A stretch of DNA of 64,000 nt from Periweissella cryptocerci (GCF_004358325.1 NZ_CP037940.1:248001-312000); one strand, 5' to 3'; positions 9,024-17,547 are shown, counted from the stretch's first letter. Made by a program: numbers and translations. Notes: generated by a model not told the origin, from the letters alone.

Positions 9024-9464
9024 TTACCCCGCTGTCGGCGCAACGATGAACATCAATTCCGCACTTGTGGCAACTTTATCGTTAACGTATGCTTTGGCGG
9101 CCACAATTCCCATGTTGGCCCGTTGCTTGACAAACTCAACGTGTAACTTCAACACATCACCTGGCTTGACCATTTGGCGGAATTTCGCGTTCGTAATCCC
9201 CCCTAAATAGGCGGTTTTATTCTTAAAGTCCGGTGACGATAAGATTAAAATTGAAGCAGCTTGTGCCAATGATTCAATGATTAGCACACCCGGCATTACC
9301 GGATTTCCTGGAAAATGTCCTTGAAAGAATTGTTCATTAATCGTCACATTTTTCGTCGCGATGATTGATTCACCGGGCGTCATTGCATCAACGTAATCCA
9401 TGTAAAGCAGCGGATAACGGTTAGGAATGAGCTCCATGATTTCAGTTGCATTTAGTAGTACCAC
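9024..9464 (-). CDS. fabZ: 3-hydroxyacyl-ACP dehydratase, first gene of the operon (FabZ/FabN type)
   Basis: 146 residues, hot-dog dehydratase with NRYPLLYMD, GHFPGNPVMPG (catalytic His) and IIESLAQAASI (catalytic Glu). It is paralogous to the copy at 2854-3288. The start is a GTG at 9464, seven bases from a perfect GGAGG; the next in-frame ATG is nine codons later. In enterococci one of two such paralogues, FabN, also isomerises the double bond to make unsaturated fatty acids. No fabM or fabA is visible, so that role is plausible here but is inference. Confidence 0.88.
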   Translation of the reverse strand: MVLLNATEIMELIPNRYPLLYMDYVDAMTPGESIIATKNVTINEQFFQGHFPGNPVMPGVLIIESLAQAASILILSSPDFKNKTAYLGGITNAKFRQMVKPGDVLKLHVEFVKQRANMGIVAAKAYVNDKVATSAELMFIVAPTAG

Positions 9465-9501
9465 TTGATTACCTCCATCTATCTGTGAATGCGCTAAAAT
9501 T

Positions 9502-9518
9502 TGTTAACGCCGTTAACA
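9502..9518. promoter_or_regulatory. Perfect 17-bp palindrome in the fatty-acid operon leader (candidate operator)
   Basis: TGTTAACGCCGTTAACA is an 8-1-8 perfect palindrome, 38 bases upstream of the fabZ1 GTG start. Upstream of it on the minus strand are possible -10 elements: TATACT near 9548-9553 and an extended TGCTAAAGT near 9528-9536. No strong -35 was found. It does not resemble the FabT-type sites known from streptococci. Binding by a repressor is inference. Confidence 0.55.
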
Positions 9519-9671
9519 TCTTGTTGTACTTTAGCACACAGATAAGTATATGCCCCCTATTTTCGAATAACACATTTTTGCTTAAGTCGCTATTTTCGTT
9601 CTTAAACGGCAAAATCACCTTCCCCTGAGTGCTGTTTTTTTCGCTTAAGAAGAAAAACGCGCGTTCAAGAA

Positions 9672-9702
9672 AGCATTTCAACTTTTTCGAGCTTAAAATG
9701 CT
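9672..9702. other. Hairpin in the 470-bp gap upstream of the fatty-acid operon
   Basis: Arms AGCATTT (9672-9678) and AAATGCT (9696-9702) can pair around a 17-base loop. The gap 9465-9935 otherwise holds the operon promoter region and the terminator at 9816-9859; no gene was seen in it. Confidence 0.3.
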
Positions 9703-9815
9703 CTTTTATTACTACTCTGTTAATCTGTTCCTAATACCAAAATGGCGTAGCACCTCCATAATCTCGTTTTCCAAACTACAGCTAAACGTACTTTCTTCAC
9801 GATGCTAGTAAAAAA

Positions 9816-9859
9816 ATAGCCCCGATTTCATATCCTAATCGGATTGAAATCGGAGCTAT
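9816..9859 (-). terminator. Intrinsic terminator downstream of the 186-residue hypothetical gene
   Basis: Arms ATAGCCCCGATTTCA (9816-9830) and TGAAATCGGAGCTAT (9845-9859) form a 15-bp stem with one mismatch. On the minus strand it ends in a T-run (A-run at 9811-9816 on plus). It terminates the gene at 9936-10496. Confidence 0.85.
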
Positions 9860-9935
9860 TGTCGTGCTACTTGTTCAACTGTCTGAAAACAACGTTGTTA
9901 CTATTATTCACGCATATTAAATAGTTTCTACTATA

Positions 9936-10496
9936 TTAAGCACGCGCCACCGCACCGGGAGCGGCCAACTGTGGACCACGGTTTTCATAGGCTGCGACCC
10001 ATGCGTCATTGTCCCACATTTCAGTAGCACGCCGACCACGACCATAATCCCATTCACTTTCGCGTTCGATTTCAATTACACTTCCATCAGTCGCAAGCGT
10101 AACCCAATTATAACTACCATTCGTGTGACCAAATTTAATCCACACAACTGGAAAACTTTGGCTCACCCCGTCAGCCACAAATTCGCGCGTTTGACGTTCG
10201 ATTCGCAAGAACGTTAATCCGGTCGCATAATGTGGTAATACTTGTTCCCAAATATCCATCGCCCGTTCAACCAACGCTGTGCGACTTGCAAATTTCCCCT
10301 CAAAATCACTACGTGTCAAATTCGAGATAGACACCAGCTCGCCTTGGTCATCGGTAATCACAATTTCACGCGGTCCAAATTCAACATATTCTCCCGCTGG
10401 TTGATAGCGATTGACCATTACTGACTGTCCATTCCGCATATGTGGCATCGAACTAACCAACTCATAACCATCTGGCATCTTCATTAAATCATCCAT
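9936..10496 (-). CDS. Conserved hypothetical protein (186 aa), family not recognised
   Basis: No family is recognised. The product has no signal peptide and no membrane segment, and looks like a soluble cytoplasmic protein of mixed alpha/beta composition with aromatic-rich segments (WIKFGHTNGSYNWV, ESEWDYGRGRR). The ATG at 10496 is preceded by GTGGGGTAAATCA, the same GGGG-type binding site as the pepD start at 60084. It stands alone with its own terminator, and the C-terminal tail (about 165-186) is Ala/Pro-rich. Reading frame, ribosome binding site and terminator support a real gene; function is unknown. Confidence 0.75.
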   Translation of the reverse strand: MDDLMKMPDGYELVSSMPHMRNGQSVMVNRYQPAGEYVEFGPREIVITDDQGELVSISNLTRSDFEGKFASRTALVERAMDIWEQVLPHYATGLTFLRIERQTREFVADGVSQSFPVVWIKFGHTNGSYNWVTLATDGSVIEIERESEWDYGRGRRATEMWDNDAWVAAYENRGPQLAAPGAVARA

Positions 10497-10500
10497 TGAT

Positions 10501-10790
10501 TTACCCCACTTCTATTACAAGTTCAGTTAACAACTTTACTACAGAATTCAGTCTACTCTTTTCACTGATAAAATGTCAGTAAAACTTCGCAATTTATTAA
10601 ACCTCGTCACGTTGATCACCACAATGGACCAATAATTTTGACTAAATACCAGATTCGGATGACTAAATGATTTTTAATTCCTAATAACGCTAATCACATC
10701 CTATCTAATCATCACTTTTGGTTGTAAAATCATTAGTAAAAGGTTAGAGTGTTCACATAATGTCAATTCGTTTCTTTCTCAATTTAACAA
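10501..10790. other. Gene-free AT-rich gap
   Basis: About 300 bases between divergent genes. They must hold promoters for both sides, but I could not fix convincing -35/-10 pairs. No other structure was seen. Confidence 0.4.
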
Positions 10791-10804
10791 TAGGAGGTTA
10801 TTGC

Positions 10805-10933
10805 ATGACTACTTCTAGAAAATTTGTGGCGCTTTTTGTCGCACCAACCTTGCCTACCATTTTCGCAGTATCTGTATCTTCATCACCCGCCACTACCCGC
10901 TATAAAATTAACGGGTACAACGGTGTCGGTTAA
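10805..10933 (+). CDS. Short ORF (42 aa) with strong RBS upstream of a membrane protein; leader peptide or frameshifted N-terminus
   Basis: A consensus AGGAGG (10793-10798) precedes an ATG at 10805. The frame reads MTTSRKFVALFVAPTLPTIF and then a Ser/Thr-rich stretch, stopping at TAA 10931-10933. Five bases later the ATG (10938) of the membrane protein opens in another frame with little ribosome binding site of its own. The strong signal therefore belongs to this small frame. Either it is a translationally coupled leader peptide, or the two frames were once a single gene broken by a frameshift. Its product has a hydrophobic middle (about residues 7-24). Confidence 0.5.
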   Translation: MTTSRKFVALFVAPTLPTIFAVSVSSSPATTRYKINGYNGVG

Positions 10934-10937
10934 CGAT

Positions 10938-11336
10938 ATGGGAAAAACATTACTTATTGGTTTATTTCTAACTGTTTTGAGTTTTTTATTGATGTTCGTT
11001 AACGTTGCAATACCCGTCATCTTTCTTACGATATTTGTGCTAATTTTATTGGTTATCAGCGTATTTTCATTACTAAAACCTATGCTTTGGGGGCAATCAG
11101 TAAAATTCACAAAATTTGCGGGTGTCTACGATCAATATTCATTCAACGTGGCTGTCAGCTCGCTTGAAAAAATACTTTTTATTATCTTAGTTAGTAGCTC
11201 GGTAATTTTAGCAATCATATTTAATATTATTCTAATGCTGCTCGTGGTCTTAGCTTTACCAGTATTTGGAATTATCGCTCATTACACCGCTCAATTAATC
11301 TTAAAAAAGGTGCTTAAAAATAAATTAATTGATTAA
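10938..11336 (+). CDS. Small integral membrane protein, unknown function
   Basis: 132 residues from the ATG at 10938. The product has four strongly hydrophobic stretches in two pairs (about residues 3-24 and 26-46, then 77-100 and 101-120) separated by a polar region (KFTKFAGVYDQYSFN), and a lysine-rich C-terminus (LKKVLKNKLID) likely facing the cytoplasm. The open frame reaches back to 10824, but that part overlaps the 42-codon frame and lacks a binding site. It ends against the bidirectional hairpin at 11389-11437. No family recognised. Confidence 0.65.
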   Translation: MGKTLLIGLFLTVLSFLLMFVNVAIPVIFLTIFVLILLVISVFSLLKPMLWGQSVKFTKFAGVYDQYSFNVAVSSLEKILFIILVSSSVILAIIFNIILMLLVVLALPVFGIIAHYTAQLILKKVLKNKLID

Positions 11337-11388
11337 TCAGCGAATAAAAGCATCCAGCGGCTAAGGCATAAGCTTGTCCAGCCTGCAA

Positions 11389-11437
11389 AACAAGCCTGAT
11401 TTCTCCTTATCAAAGTAAGGTAGAAATCAGGCTTGTT
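11389..11437. terminator. Bidirectional terminator hairpin (CCTGATTTC family)
   Basis: Arms AACAAGCCTGATTTCT (11389-11404) and AGAAATCAGGCTTGTT (11422-11437) are perfectly complementary over 16 bp, with an inner CCTTA/TAAGG stem. It separates the convergent membrane-protein gene (+) and glutathione peroxidase (-). A closely related hairpin occurs at 49224-49269. Confidence 0.75.
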
Positions 11438-11490
11438 AACGAACAAAAGGCTGAATACACCTGTTCGGTTAATTTACATTTTAGCTAATA

Positions 11491-11964
11491 TTATTTAGTT
11501 ACCAGCATTTTTTCAATCAATGGATCAAGTTCATGGGGGTTAGTGATTGGTGCCAACCGCTTAACAACATTGCCCTGCGAATCAATCAAAAATTTAGTAA
11601 AATTCCATTTGATTGACTTACCACCAGTTTGCTCAATTAAATATTTGAATAAATCTGACTGGTTAGCGCCACGGACATCAATGCGCTTGTGCATCTGGAA
11701 CGTCACACCGTAATTCACCTGACAGAAGTCTTCAATTTCTTTTTCATTATCAAATTCCTGATGCATAAACTGGGCACACGGAAAGCCAAGAACCACCAAA
11801 CCTTGATCATGATACCGTTTATACATAGCTTCTAAATCCCCTAGTTGAGGTGCAAAGCCACACTTACTGGCGGTGTTTACAATAATCACTGGTTTACCCG
11901 CATATTTGGCTAGTGACACTTCTTCACCATCCATTTGCGTTACTTTAAAATCATAAATTGACAT
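11491..11964 (-). CDS. Glutathione peroxidase family thiol peroxidase
   Basis: 157 residues, cytoplasmic. It reduces hydroperoxides, in bacteria of this group probably with thioredoxin rather than glutathione. The active site is NTASKCGFAPQ with Cys (not Sec) near residue 35; the second motif reads GFPCAQF where most members have GFPCNQF, and KWNFTKFLID supplies the conserved Trp and Asn. The ATG at 11964 has GGAGG seven bases upstream; the open frame starts six codons earlier. It is monocistronic and ends before the hairpin at 11389-11437. Confidence 0.92.
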   Translation of the reverse strand: MSIYDFKVTQMDGEEVSLAKYAGKPVIIVNTASKCGFAPQLGDLEAMYKRYHDQGLVVLGFPCAQFMHQEFDNEKEIEDFCQVNYGVTFQMHKRIDVRGANQSDLFKYLIEQTGGKSIKWNFTKFLIDSQGNVVKRLAPITNPHELDPLIEKMLVTK

Positions 11965-12067
11965 TTTAGGGCCTCCAATCAACTTATTAATCTGCCTACT
12001 TGTTATTTATCCATAGTCTAGTCTGATTACTAGGAGCCGTCAATTGATTTGTAACTAATGAACTGAC

Positions 12068-13258
12068 TTAATATTTAACCGTTCGTTTGTAGTAAATTGC
12101 CCAAATTATCAGCGTGGCTACTAAAACAAACGCTACGACATATACTCCCAGTAAGAACAAGGGCCGATAACCCGCTGATTGAATGACAATTCCACCCATG
12201 AGTGGGCCAAAAGCCCGCCCTAAACCACTCGCAGAACCGGCTACGCCTTGGAAATAGCCTTTTTTCTCATATGGCGATAGTTCATTGACTAAGGCTGGAA
12301 TCATTGGAAAGGCCGTGGCTTCCCCAATTGTAATCACTGCCATGGCAACAATAAACCCGACATAGTGGATACTATGACTTAAAACCAAGAATGATCCCGC
12401 AATGAAGATAAAGCCACCAAAGATTTGGACAAACATCATGCCTCGCCGTTCAGTTGCATTAGTGAAGTTCAAAATTAATTGCACGGCCGCAATCAAGACC
12501 CCGTTGATTGACCACAAGACACTATATTGACTCATGCTAAACCCAAGTGATGTCATGTACACCGACAGATTTCCCAGCCACTGTGCATACATTATCCAAA
12601 TAACGACTAAACTCGCTAAGAACGTATAAATGATAATTGCATTTACTCGTGGTACTTTGACATCTTTCTTATTTCGGACTGTGGTTGTACGCTCAATTTT
12701 TATATTGAATTGCTTGGTTGCTAAGAATAGCAAGCCAACATAGACGACAAATGCTAGTAAGAACAAGAGCGCCACGTTAATTTTAAATAAGTACCCCACC
12801 ACTAATGTGCCAAAAACCATTCCAAAATTACTGGTGAAGTACAGCATATTAAAAACATATCGTCCGTCCCGTTGCTTCACATTCGTACCATACGAATTAA
12901 TCATCGTCGAAATTAAGCCACTGAAAAACCCTTGCGCGATTAATAAAATAGGATAAGCCGGCCAACCATGAAAAAACACCAGCGTTAATTGTGTTAACAT
13001 CATTCCAATAATACTAGCAATAAATAAATGATATGGTGAAAATTTATCGAAAAGTCTCCCACCCAAAAGATTTCCAAAGACAGCTGCAAATGAATTCACT
13101 AATAAAATATTCCCAATCATAATTAGCGATTTATGCAAATCATCATGCAGGTAAATTGTTGTAAGCGGCCAGACAAAGCTGAGCGCAAAACTATTCACAA
13201 AGCCAGCAATTAATAACCAGCGAAGTGGTGTTTCGTTTTTTGTTAGTGTTTGTTGCAT
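12068..13258 (-). CDS. MFS transporter (multidrug-efflux type)
   Basis: 396 residues with about 12 hydrophobic segments and a central cytoplasmic loop (about 192-206, basic: FNIKIERTTTVRNKKDVK). The loop after helix 2 reads GNLLGGRLFDKFSPY, the MFS motif A pattern (G-x3-D-K/R). The C-terminal half has GSASGLGRAFGPLMGG, a motif-C-like glycine-rich stretch seen in drug:H+ antiporters. The ATG at 13258 follows GGGGGATGAGTC. Substrate is unknown; no regulator gene is adjacent. Confidence 0.85.
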   Translation of the reverse strand: MQQTLTKNETPLRWLLIAGFVNSFALSFVWPLTTIYLHDDLHKSLIMIGNILLVNSFAAVFGNLLGGRLFDKFSPYHLFIASIIGMMLTQLTLVFFHGWPAYPILLIAQGFFSGLISTMINSYGTNVKQRDGRYVFNMLYFTSNFGMVFGTLVVGYLFKINVALLFLLAFVVYVGLLFLATKQFNIKIERTTTVRNKKDVKVPRVNAIIIYTFLASLVVIWIMYAQWLGNLSVYMTSLGFSMSQYSVLWSINGVLIAAVQLILNFTNATERRGMMFVQIFGGFIFIAGSFLVLSHSIHYVGFIVAMAVITIGEATAFPMIPALVNELSPYEKKGYFQGVAGSASGLGRAFGPLMGGIVIQSAGYRPLFLLGVYVVAFVLVATLIIWAIYYKRTVKY

Positions 13259-13451
13259 GACTCATCCCCCTTTTTCTGTAAAAAAATAACGTTTGGTACC
13301 ACGCTTCATTTTACTTAACATCAGAATATCATAGCTTATTTTTAAGTACTCCGCCACTCCTGTTCTTATCGCCATTATCGCATACAAATACCCCGATTAA
13401 TCACTAAAAAATAATTGAGCTTACCCGTTTTTTAACATCCAAAAAACAGCA

Positions 13452-13482
13452 AAAAACTAGGACTTAATGCCTCCTAGTTTTT
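13452..13482 (-). terminator. Terminator of the ABC exporter operon
   Basis: Arms AAAAACTAGGA (13452-13462) and TCCTAGTTTTT (13472-13482). On the minus strand it ends in TTTTTTGCTGTTTTTT. It lies downstream of the permease gene at 13594-14748. An ISL3-like inverted-repeat end abuts it at 13484. Confidence 0.8.
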
Positions 13483-13483
13483 G

Positions 13484-13513
13484 GGGTTATATTTTTTCTA
13501 GCGTGGAATTCCT
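13484..13513 (+). repeat. Solo terminal inverted repeat of the ISL3-like element family (E1)
   Basis: GGGGTTATATTTTTTCTAGC followed by GTGGAATTCC differs at only a few positions from the left end of the ISL3-type element at 63221 (GGGGCTGTATTTTTTTTAGC, then GTGGGATTTC). The homology stops after about 30 bases and no right end is present, so this is a remnant or solo end. It directly abuts the T-tract of a terminator. Confidence 0.65.
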
Positions 13514-13593
13514 TATTTTATTTTTACAGACAACATGTCATTTTGATTCAAAGCCTGTGCAAATAAAGATATAATGCGGTGTTTGCCATCTAC

Positions 13594-14748
13594 TTACACC
13601 TTTCGATAACGCTTCAGCCCCAGAATGTTCAATCCGGTCAAGAGGATAAAGAACCCAAACAGGACGCTTAAGTTAACCCAAACATCACTAAAGGTTGCTC
13701 CCTTGGCAATTACCGCACTCAACGCATTTGCACCATAATACAGTGGCATCACATGGGCAATGGCTTGCAACCAGCCAGCCATATTTTCTACGGGAACAAT
13801 ACCTGCAAAGAAAATTTGTGGTAAGACAAGTAGCGGAATGAATTGGACCATTTGAAATTCAGAGGCGGCAAATGTTGAAACAAATAAACCCAAGGATAAG
13901 GCCACTAAGGCAATCAATATATCCGTTAATCCCACTAACCATAGCGCACCGAGGATTTCAATTTTTAAGACGATAATTGTATAACTCAAAATCAGCAATG
14001 TTTGGACTACTGCGAATAATCCATACCCTTGAATATATCCAGCGATAACTTCCCACCGCTTAATTGGTGTGGCTAACACACGTTCCAAGGTTCCCGATGA
14101 ACGTTCGCCTAATAAACTCATACCAGTAATCAGGAAAACAAAGAAAAATACGATAAAGCCCATCAGAACCGGTAGCATCGTGGTGAAAAACGTCGCGCTG
14201 CCATTACTATAAATGTACTTAGCTTGGCTGGAATACTTAACCTTTGCGGATTCGCCGGTTTCAGTTGGCTTTTTTTGAGCTGGTATCTGACTACTTTGAG
14301 CCATTGTCGTCATTATTTTTTCATTTGCCCGCACTTGTTTAGCCAAAGCACTGGTTAATTGTTGCGCTTGCAGCTTACCCATAACACCTTGGATTGTTTG
14401 CTTCAAGACCGCCGTTTTACTTTGATCAGCATTTTGATAAGTCACGATTAATTTGTGCCCATCTTGCTTAATAAAACCTGTTAAATCAGCATTTTGAATA
14501 TGCTTTTTAGGGGTTTGCTGGTCATGATACTCAACATACTTCACGTGTTTGGCTTTTTTTAGCTGTTTTACAACGGGTGCTGAAACACTCTGATTGTAGC
14601 CTACCGTAGCCGTGGTATCTGAGGATTGCTGGAACAGAAAGTACATTAAAGTGAGCAACATCAGCGGGGCAAAGAAAATTAACGCAATTGTCCGTTTATC
14701 CCGTCGTAATTGTAATAGTATCCGCTTTGTAATCGCTTGTTGGCGCAT
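13594..14748 (-). CDS. ABC-2 type transporter permease
   Basis: 384 residues. One N-terminal membrane helix (about 18-40) is followed by an extracytoplasmic domain (about 45-185) and five to six helices in the C-terminal half (about 187-375). The last part contains the ABC-2 signature region (GERSSGTLERVLATPIKRWE). It is the membrane half of an exporter with the ATPase just upstream; the start codon overlaps the ATPase stop (TAATG). A drug, lipid or polysaccharide substrate is possible; none can be deduced. Confidence 0.9.
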   Translation of the reverse strand: MRQQAITKRILLQLRRDKRTIALIFFAPLMLLTLMYFLFQQSSDTTATVGYNQSVSAPVVKQLKKAKHVKYVEYHDQQTPKKHIQNADLTGFIKQDGHKLIVTYQNADQSKTAVLKQTIQGVMGKLQAQQLTSALAKQVRANEKIMTTMAQSSQIPAQKKPTETGESAKVKYSSQAKYIYSNGSATFFTTMLPVLMGFIVFFFVFLITGMSLLGERSSGTLERVLATPIKRWEVIAGYIQGYGLFAVVQTLLILSYTIIVLKIEILGALWLVGLTDILIALVALSLGLFVSTFAASEFQMVQFIPLLVLPQIFFAGIVPVENMAGWLQAIAHVMPLYYGANALSAVIAKGATFSDVWVNLSVLFGFFILLTGLNILGLKRYRKV

Positions 14749-15491
14749 TAGGCTAGCCCTCCTGTCGTACTATCTTGCACTTGCCCAGCTACGATAAAGA
14801 CGGCGTCCAAATTATCAACGTGGTTGCGCGTCATTAATTCAGTTGGCGTCCCCCGACTAATCGTGGCACCGTTACGCAGCATCAAGACTTGGTCACTTTC
14901 TAGTGCATCTTCCATCACATGCGTTGTCAATAAAATAGCCGTGCCCAAACTAGCCAAACGATGGAGTTCCAGCCAAATTTGTTGGCGTAATTCAGGATCA
15001 ATTCCAACTGTTGGCTCATCTAAAATCAGTAATTCAGGTTCTGCCAACAAAGCAATCGCTAATGACAAACGACGCAACATACCACCAGAGTAGCTACCAG
15101 TTTTTTTGTCGAGATGCTGGTTGAGTTTGACGACTGTGGCGACTTCCTCAATTCGCTGTTTTAGTCTATCCTTGGTTAAACCAGTCAGCTCACCAAAAAA
15201 ATTAAGATTTTCTCGTCCTGTCAAAGTCGGATAAAGTGCATCATTTTGTGCCATATACCCCAGCCGGTTTAATAGATTCCGATTAGGCATTGTTTGGGCA
15301 AAAACTCGCACGCTGCCACTATCAACTGTAAGCATACCCATAATCGCCTTAACCAAGGTTGACTTACCAGAACCAGATGGTCCAATCAATGCCAGAATCT
15401 CCCCTGTATCGACTTGCAAATCAACATCCTTTAAGGCCTGGAATTTGCCAAAGCTTTTTTCAATTCGTTTAACTTCAATAATTGTTGTCAT
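14748..15491 (-). CDS. ABC transporter ATP-binding protein
   Basis: 247 residues, cytoplasmic ATPase of an ABC-2 exporter. Walker A is GPSGSGKST (about 37-45), the signature YSGGMLRRLSLAIALL lies at about 135, Walker B is LLILDEPTVG, and the switch His is in LLTTHVME. Daunorubicin/DrrA-like exporters have this layout. The ATG at 15491 follows AAGGCGGACACCG. It forms a two-gene operon with the permease, ended by the terminator at 13452-13482. Confidence 0.92.
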   Translation of the reverse strand: MTTIIEVKRIEKSFGKFQALKDVDLQVDTGEILALIGPSGSGKSTLVKAIMGMLTVDSGSVRVFAQTMPNRNLLNRLGYMAQNDALYPTLTGRENLNFFGELTGLTKDRLKQRIEEVATVVKLNQHLDKKTGSYSGGMLRRLSLAIALLAEPELLILDEPTVGIDPELRQQIWLELHRLASLGTAILLTTHVMEDALESDQVLMLRNGATISRGTPTELMTRNHVDNLDAVFIVAGQVQDSTTGGLA

Positions 15492-15750
15492 CGGTGTCCG
15501 CCTTCATGCCTTCAATGAGTACCAGGAGTCCTACCTGCTTGCTTTTAACAAACATAATTGCTCACCTAGAACTTATTCTCTTTTTCATTTATCGCTAACA
15601 AATCCCGTGTCAGCCAATAGCATCAAGTGAGTGTACACTTGCTGATTTAATTATATCAAAATTAACCAAAATAATACCCAGTGCTCTCTAAATCATTGTA
15701 ATCATCGAAATCCTATCAGTAACACACCAATAGCATAAGTTCTAATCCTA
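15492..15750. other. Upstream region of the ABC exporter operon
   Basis: About 260 bases of AT-rich sequence between the ATPase start and the terminator at 15752. No gene and no convincing operator was seen. Confidence 0.35.
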
Positions 15751-15751
15751 C

Positions 15752-15794
15752 AAAAAGATGCGCCACCAACTCCAAGTTGATTGCGCATCTTTTT
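15752..15794. terminator. Intrinsic terminator of the 63-residue membrane protein gene
   Basis: Arms AAAAAGATGCGC (15752-15763) and GCGCATCTTTTT (15783-15794) form a perfect 12-bp stem that looks functional in both directions. It lies 20 bases after the stop of the minus-strand gene at 15814. Confidence 0.85.
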
Positions 15795-15813
15795 TCGTTC
15801 TATATTTACAAAA

Positions 15814-16005
15814 TTACTGCCACCAGCCAATAATCCGAAACGAACCAACGCCAAGCATCAACAGCCCGACCGTCGCAAGAATCATCATCAACCAATAACG
15901 TTGTTGGTATCTTTTTTCAGATTCATTCGCTGTATCCTGGCGGGTCAAGAGACCACCACCCAGACAGCACACTCCCCCAAGGAGTAATAAAATTACGGTT
16001 AACAT
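15814..16005 (-). CDS. Small two-helix membrane protein (63 aa)
   Basis: Two hydrophobic helices (about residues 3-20 and 37-57) flank a polar segment (TRQDTANESEKRYQQR). The ATG at 16005 has GGGAGAGGT immediately upstream, so translation is well supported despite the small size. The CC pair near residue 13 is not a clear lipobox. Own terminator downstream. Function unknown. Confidence 0.7.
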   Translation of the reverse strand: MLTVILLLLGGVCCLGGGLLTRQDTANESEKRYQQRYWLMMILATVGLLMLGVGSFRIIGWWQ

Positions 16006-16110
16006 ACCTCTCCCCCAATATTGAGTTTACATTGCTAGTTATTTAAAATAACATACCATACTTGGCTTACTTACTAATCGCTTCCTTCTCAATCCGCGAG
16101 GTAGCATAGT

Positions 16111-16440
16111 TTAACCATTAACTTGTGTTTTTGTCAGTGAATAGCTGACTATTCCAAGAACGGCTAGCCCAATAGTCACAACTAAGCCGACAATCAAAAT
16201 TACTACCCCAGCGGTATTCCAACCTTTTTGCTGCGCGAGAAAATCATCAATACTATCCCAATCGCCATTATCATATGCCCATTCGTAGCCCTTAATGCCA
16301 CCAATGATTGACATGATTAACCCCAACCCTGGAATTAAGCCTAACAGCATGATGTAGGTGCTATTCCCTATTCCCCAAATCCAATTGAGTGTAAATGCAC
16401 CCCAACTCCACCTATGTAACTTATCACGTTCATTACGCAT
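16111..16440 (-). CDS. Small membrane protein resembling DUF2628-type proteins
   Basis: 109 residues from the ATG at 16440. I prefer this start because GGGGAAA lies just upstream; the frame opens five codons earlier at 16455 without a Shine-Dalgarno. The pattern WSWGAFTLNWIWGIGNSTYI, a hydrophobic run with an IPGLG turn, GIKGYEWAYDNGDWDSIDDF and QKGWNTAG is typical of small Firmicute membrane proteins I associate with DUF2628. Three hydrophobic segments are visible. Role unknown. Confidence 0.7.
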   Translation of the reverse strand: MRNERDKLHRWSWGAFTLNWIWGIGNSTYIMLLGLIPGLGLIMSIIGGIKGYEWAYDNGDWDSIDDFLAQQKGWNTAGVVILIVGLVVTIGLAVLGIVSYSLTKTQVNG

Positions 16441-16455
16441 ACCCAATTTCCCCAT

Positions 16456-17005
16456 TTTCTAAGCATTCAAAGTTATGTCACTAAAACTATGTGCTGATTT
16501 ATTACCATTATGTACAATTTTGACTTAATAGCTACGTTAAAAAGACAATTACTTGTTATATAATAGCACATTACCCAGACATTTCCTATGTATCTATTAT
16601 TAATTTCATTTACATTTCCCGCTATTATTTTCTCTTTTGTCCTTACCGGTTTCTTACTCTATGTACGACCAATTTGTCATGTGGTTAGTGTTATTATTCA
16701 CCAAAACACAGCCCAATCACATTTGTTTAACAATCATTTACTAGATTGGAACGTATCTACTTGAATATCAGTGCCGTTAATATTAATCATCAAGTTACAT
16801 GCACTTTGCCTAGTACTATTCCCCTTTTATCACTTATGTCAGAAATATTCGTACCATCGGCCCTAGATTGTGCTAAAATGAGCAAGTGGTGTTATTTTAA
16901 AAAATTTGTATATTATCGTCATCAAGTCAACTTGACTGACCCACACCAATCAACACCCACAACCGAGCTTGCATCCTAGCAAGCTCATAGTGAAAGGAAT
17001 CCCTT
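16456..17005. other. 550-bp gap with leader hairpin before the next plus-strand gene
   Basis: No convincing gene. A possible extended -10 (TGCTAAAAT, near 16872) has no good -35. A perfect hairpin GAGCTTGC/GCAAGCTC spans 16965-16986, ending a few bases before the GAAAGGAA binding site of the gene at 17006, so it could modulate translation. A 77-codon frame at 16746-16979 has no ribosome binding site and atypical composition. Confidence 0.4.
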
Positions 17006-17443
17006 ATGATTATTGGCACACGTAACTTCTTTTTTCTTCTGATTGGGTTGAGTGCCCTCTTAGTATTCATTTATAGTATTGTCAAAGCAAAACGGAATTA
17101 CTCAAAAGTGGCGGCTAGCTTAATTTTCCTCGGCCTACTCACGCCATTTTGTTTTACATTGACAAAAGCTATCACCGTTTATACCCTCAATCAACCCAAA
17201 ACCCTTAAAGTTTATGCAGCCAACAGCCGCTTAATTGAAAGCTTAAAAGTTTACGGCGTGGAGCTAACCGCCGGCGTTGGTACCACCATTATTGACAATG
17301 CCCACACAACAACGATGATCAGTAAACGCGATGACTCCAAAATTGTCTGGCACGATCAGCGGGCAGATAGTGACAAGCATTTCAAAAATAATCTTGTATT
17401 TGACCTTAAAGCCGGTGAAAAGGTTGTTGTGATTGCTCAATAA
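17006..17443 (+). CDS. Membrane-anchored hypothetical protein (145 aa)
   Basis: Two hydrophobic helices (about residues 7-26 and 35-58) are followed by a polar C-terminal domain of about 85 residues rich in beta-strand-like segments (TLKVYAANSRLIESLKVYG, DLKAGEKVVVIAQ), probably outside the membrane. GAAAGGAA precedes the ATG. Family not recognised. It is convergent with the gene at 19086; their shared terminator was split by the IS3 element. Confidence 0.65.
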   Translation: MIIGTRNFFFLLIGLSALLVFIYSIVKAKRNYSKVAASLIFLGLLTPFCFTLTKAITVYTLNQPKTLKVYAANSRLIESLKVYGVELTAGVGTTIIDNAHTTTMISKRDDSKIVWHDQRADSDKHFKNNLVFDLKAGEKVVVIAQ

Positions 17444-17482
17444 CCGGCGCATAATCCACATAAACATTGATACAATTTAACC

Positions 17483-17513
17483 AAAAAACAGCATCACTCA
17501 CGCCTTCACAAGT
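17483..17513. terminator. Left half of a terminator hairpin split by IS insertion
   Basis: AAAAAACAGCATCACTCACG at 17483-17502 pairs with the segment at 19002-19024, which reads GGCGTTGAGCGTGCTG plus a T-run. Removing the IS and one AGT copy restores a continuous stem-loop between two convergent genes. Confidence 0.75.
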
Positions 17514-17547
17514 TGAAGGGCTCCAAAAAACTTAGACAATTTAATAT

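Noticed and set aside
16746..16979. 77-codon plus-strand frame
   Set aside because: No Shine-Dalgarno, unusual composition, and it lies in an otherwise non-coding gap.
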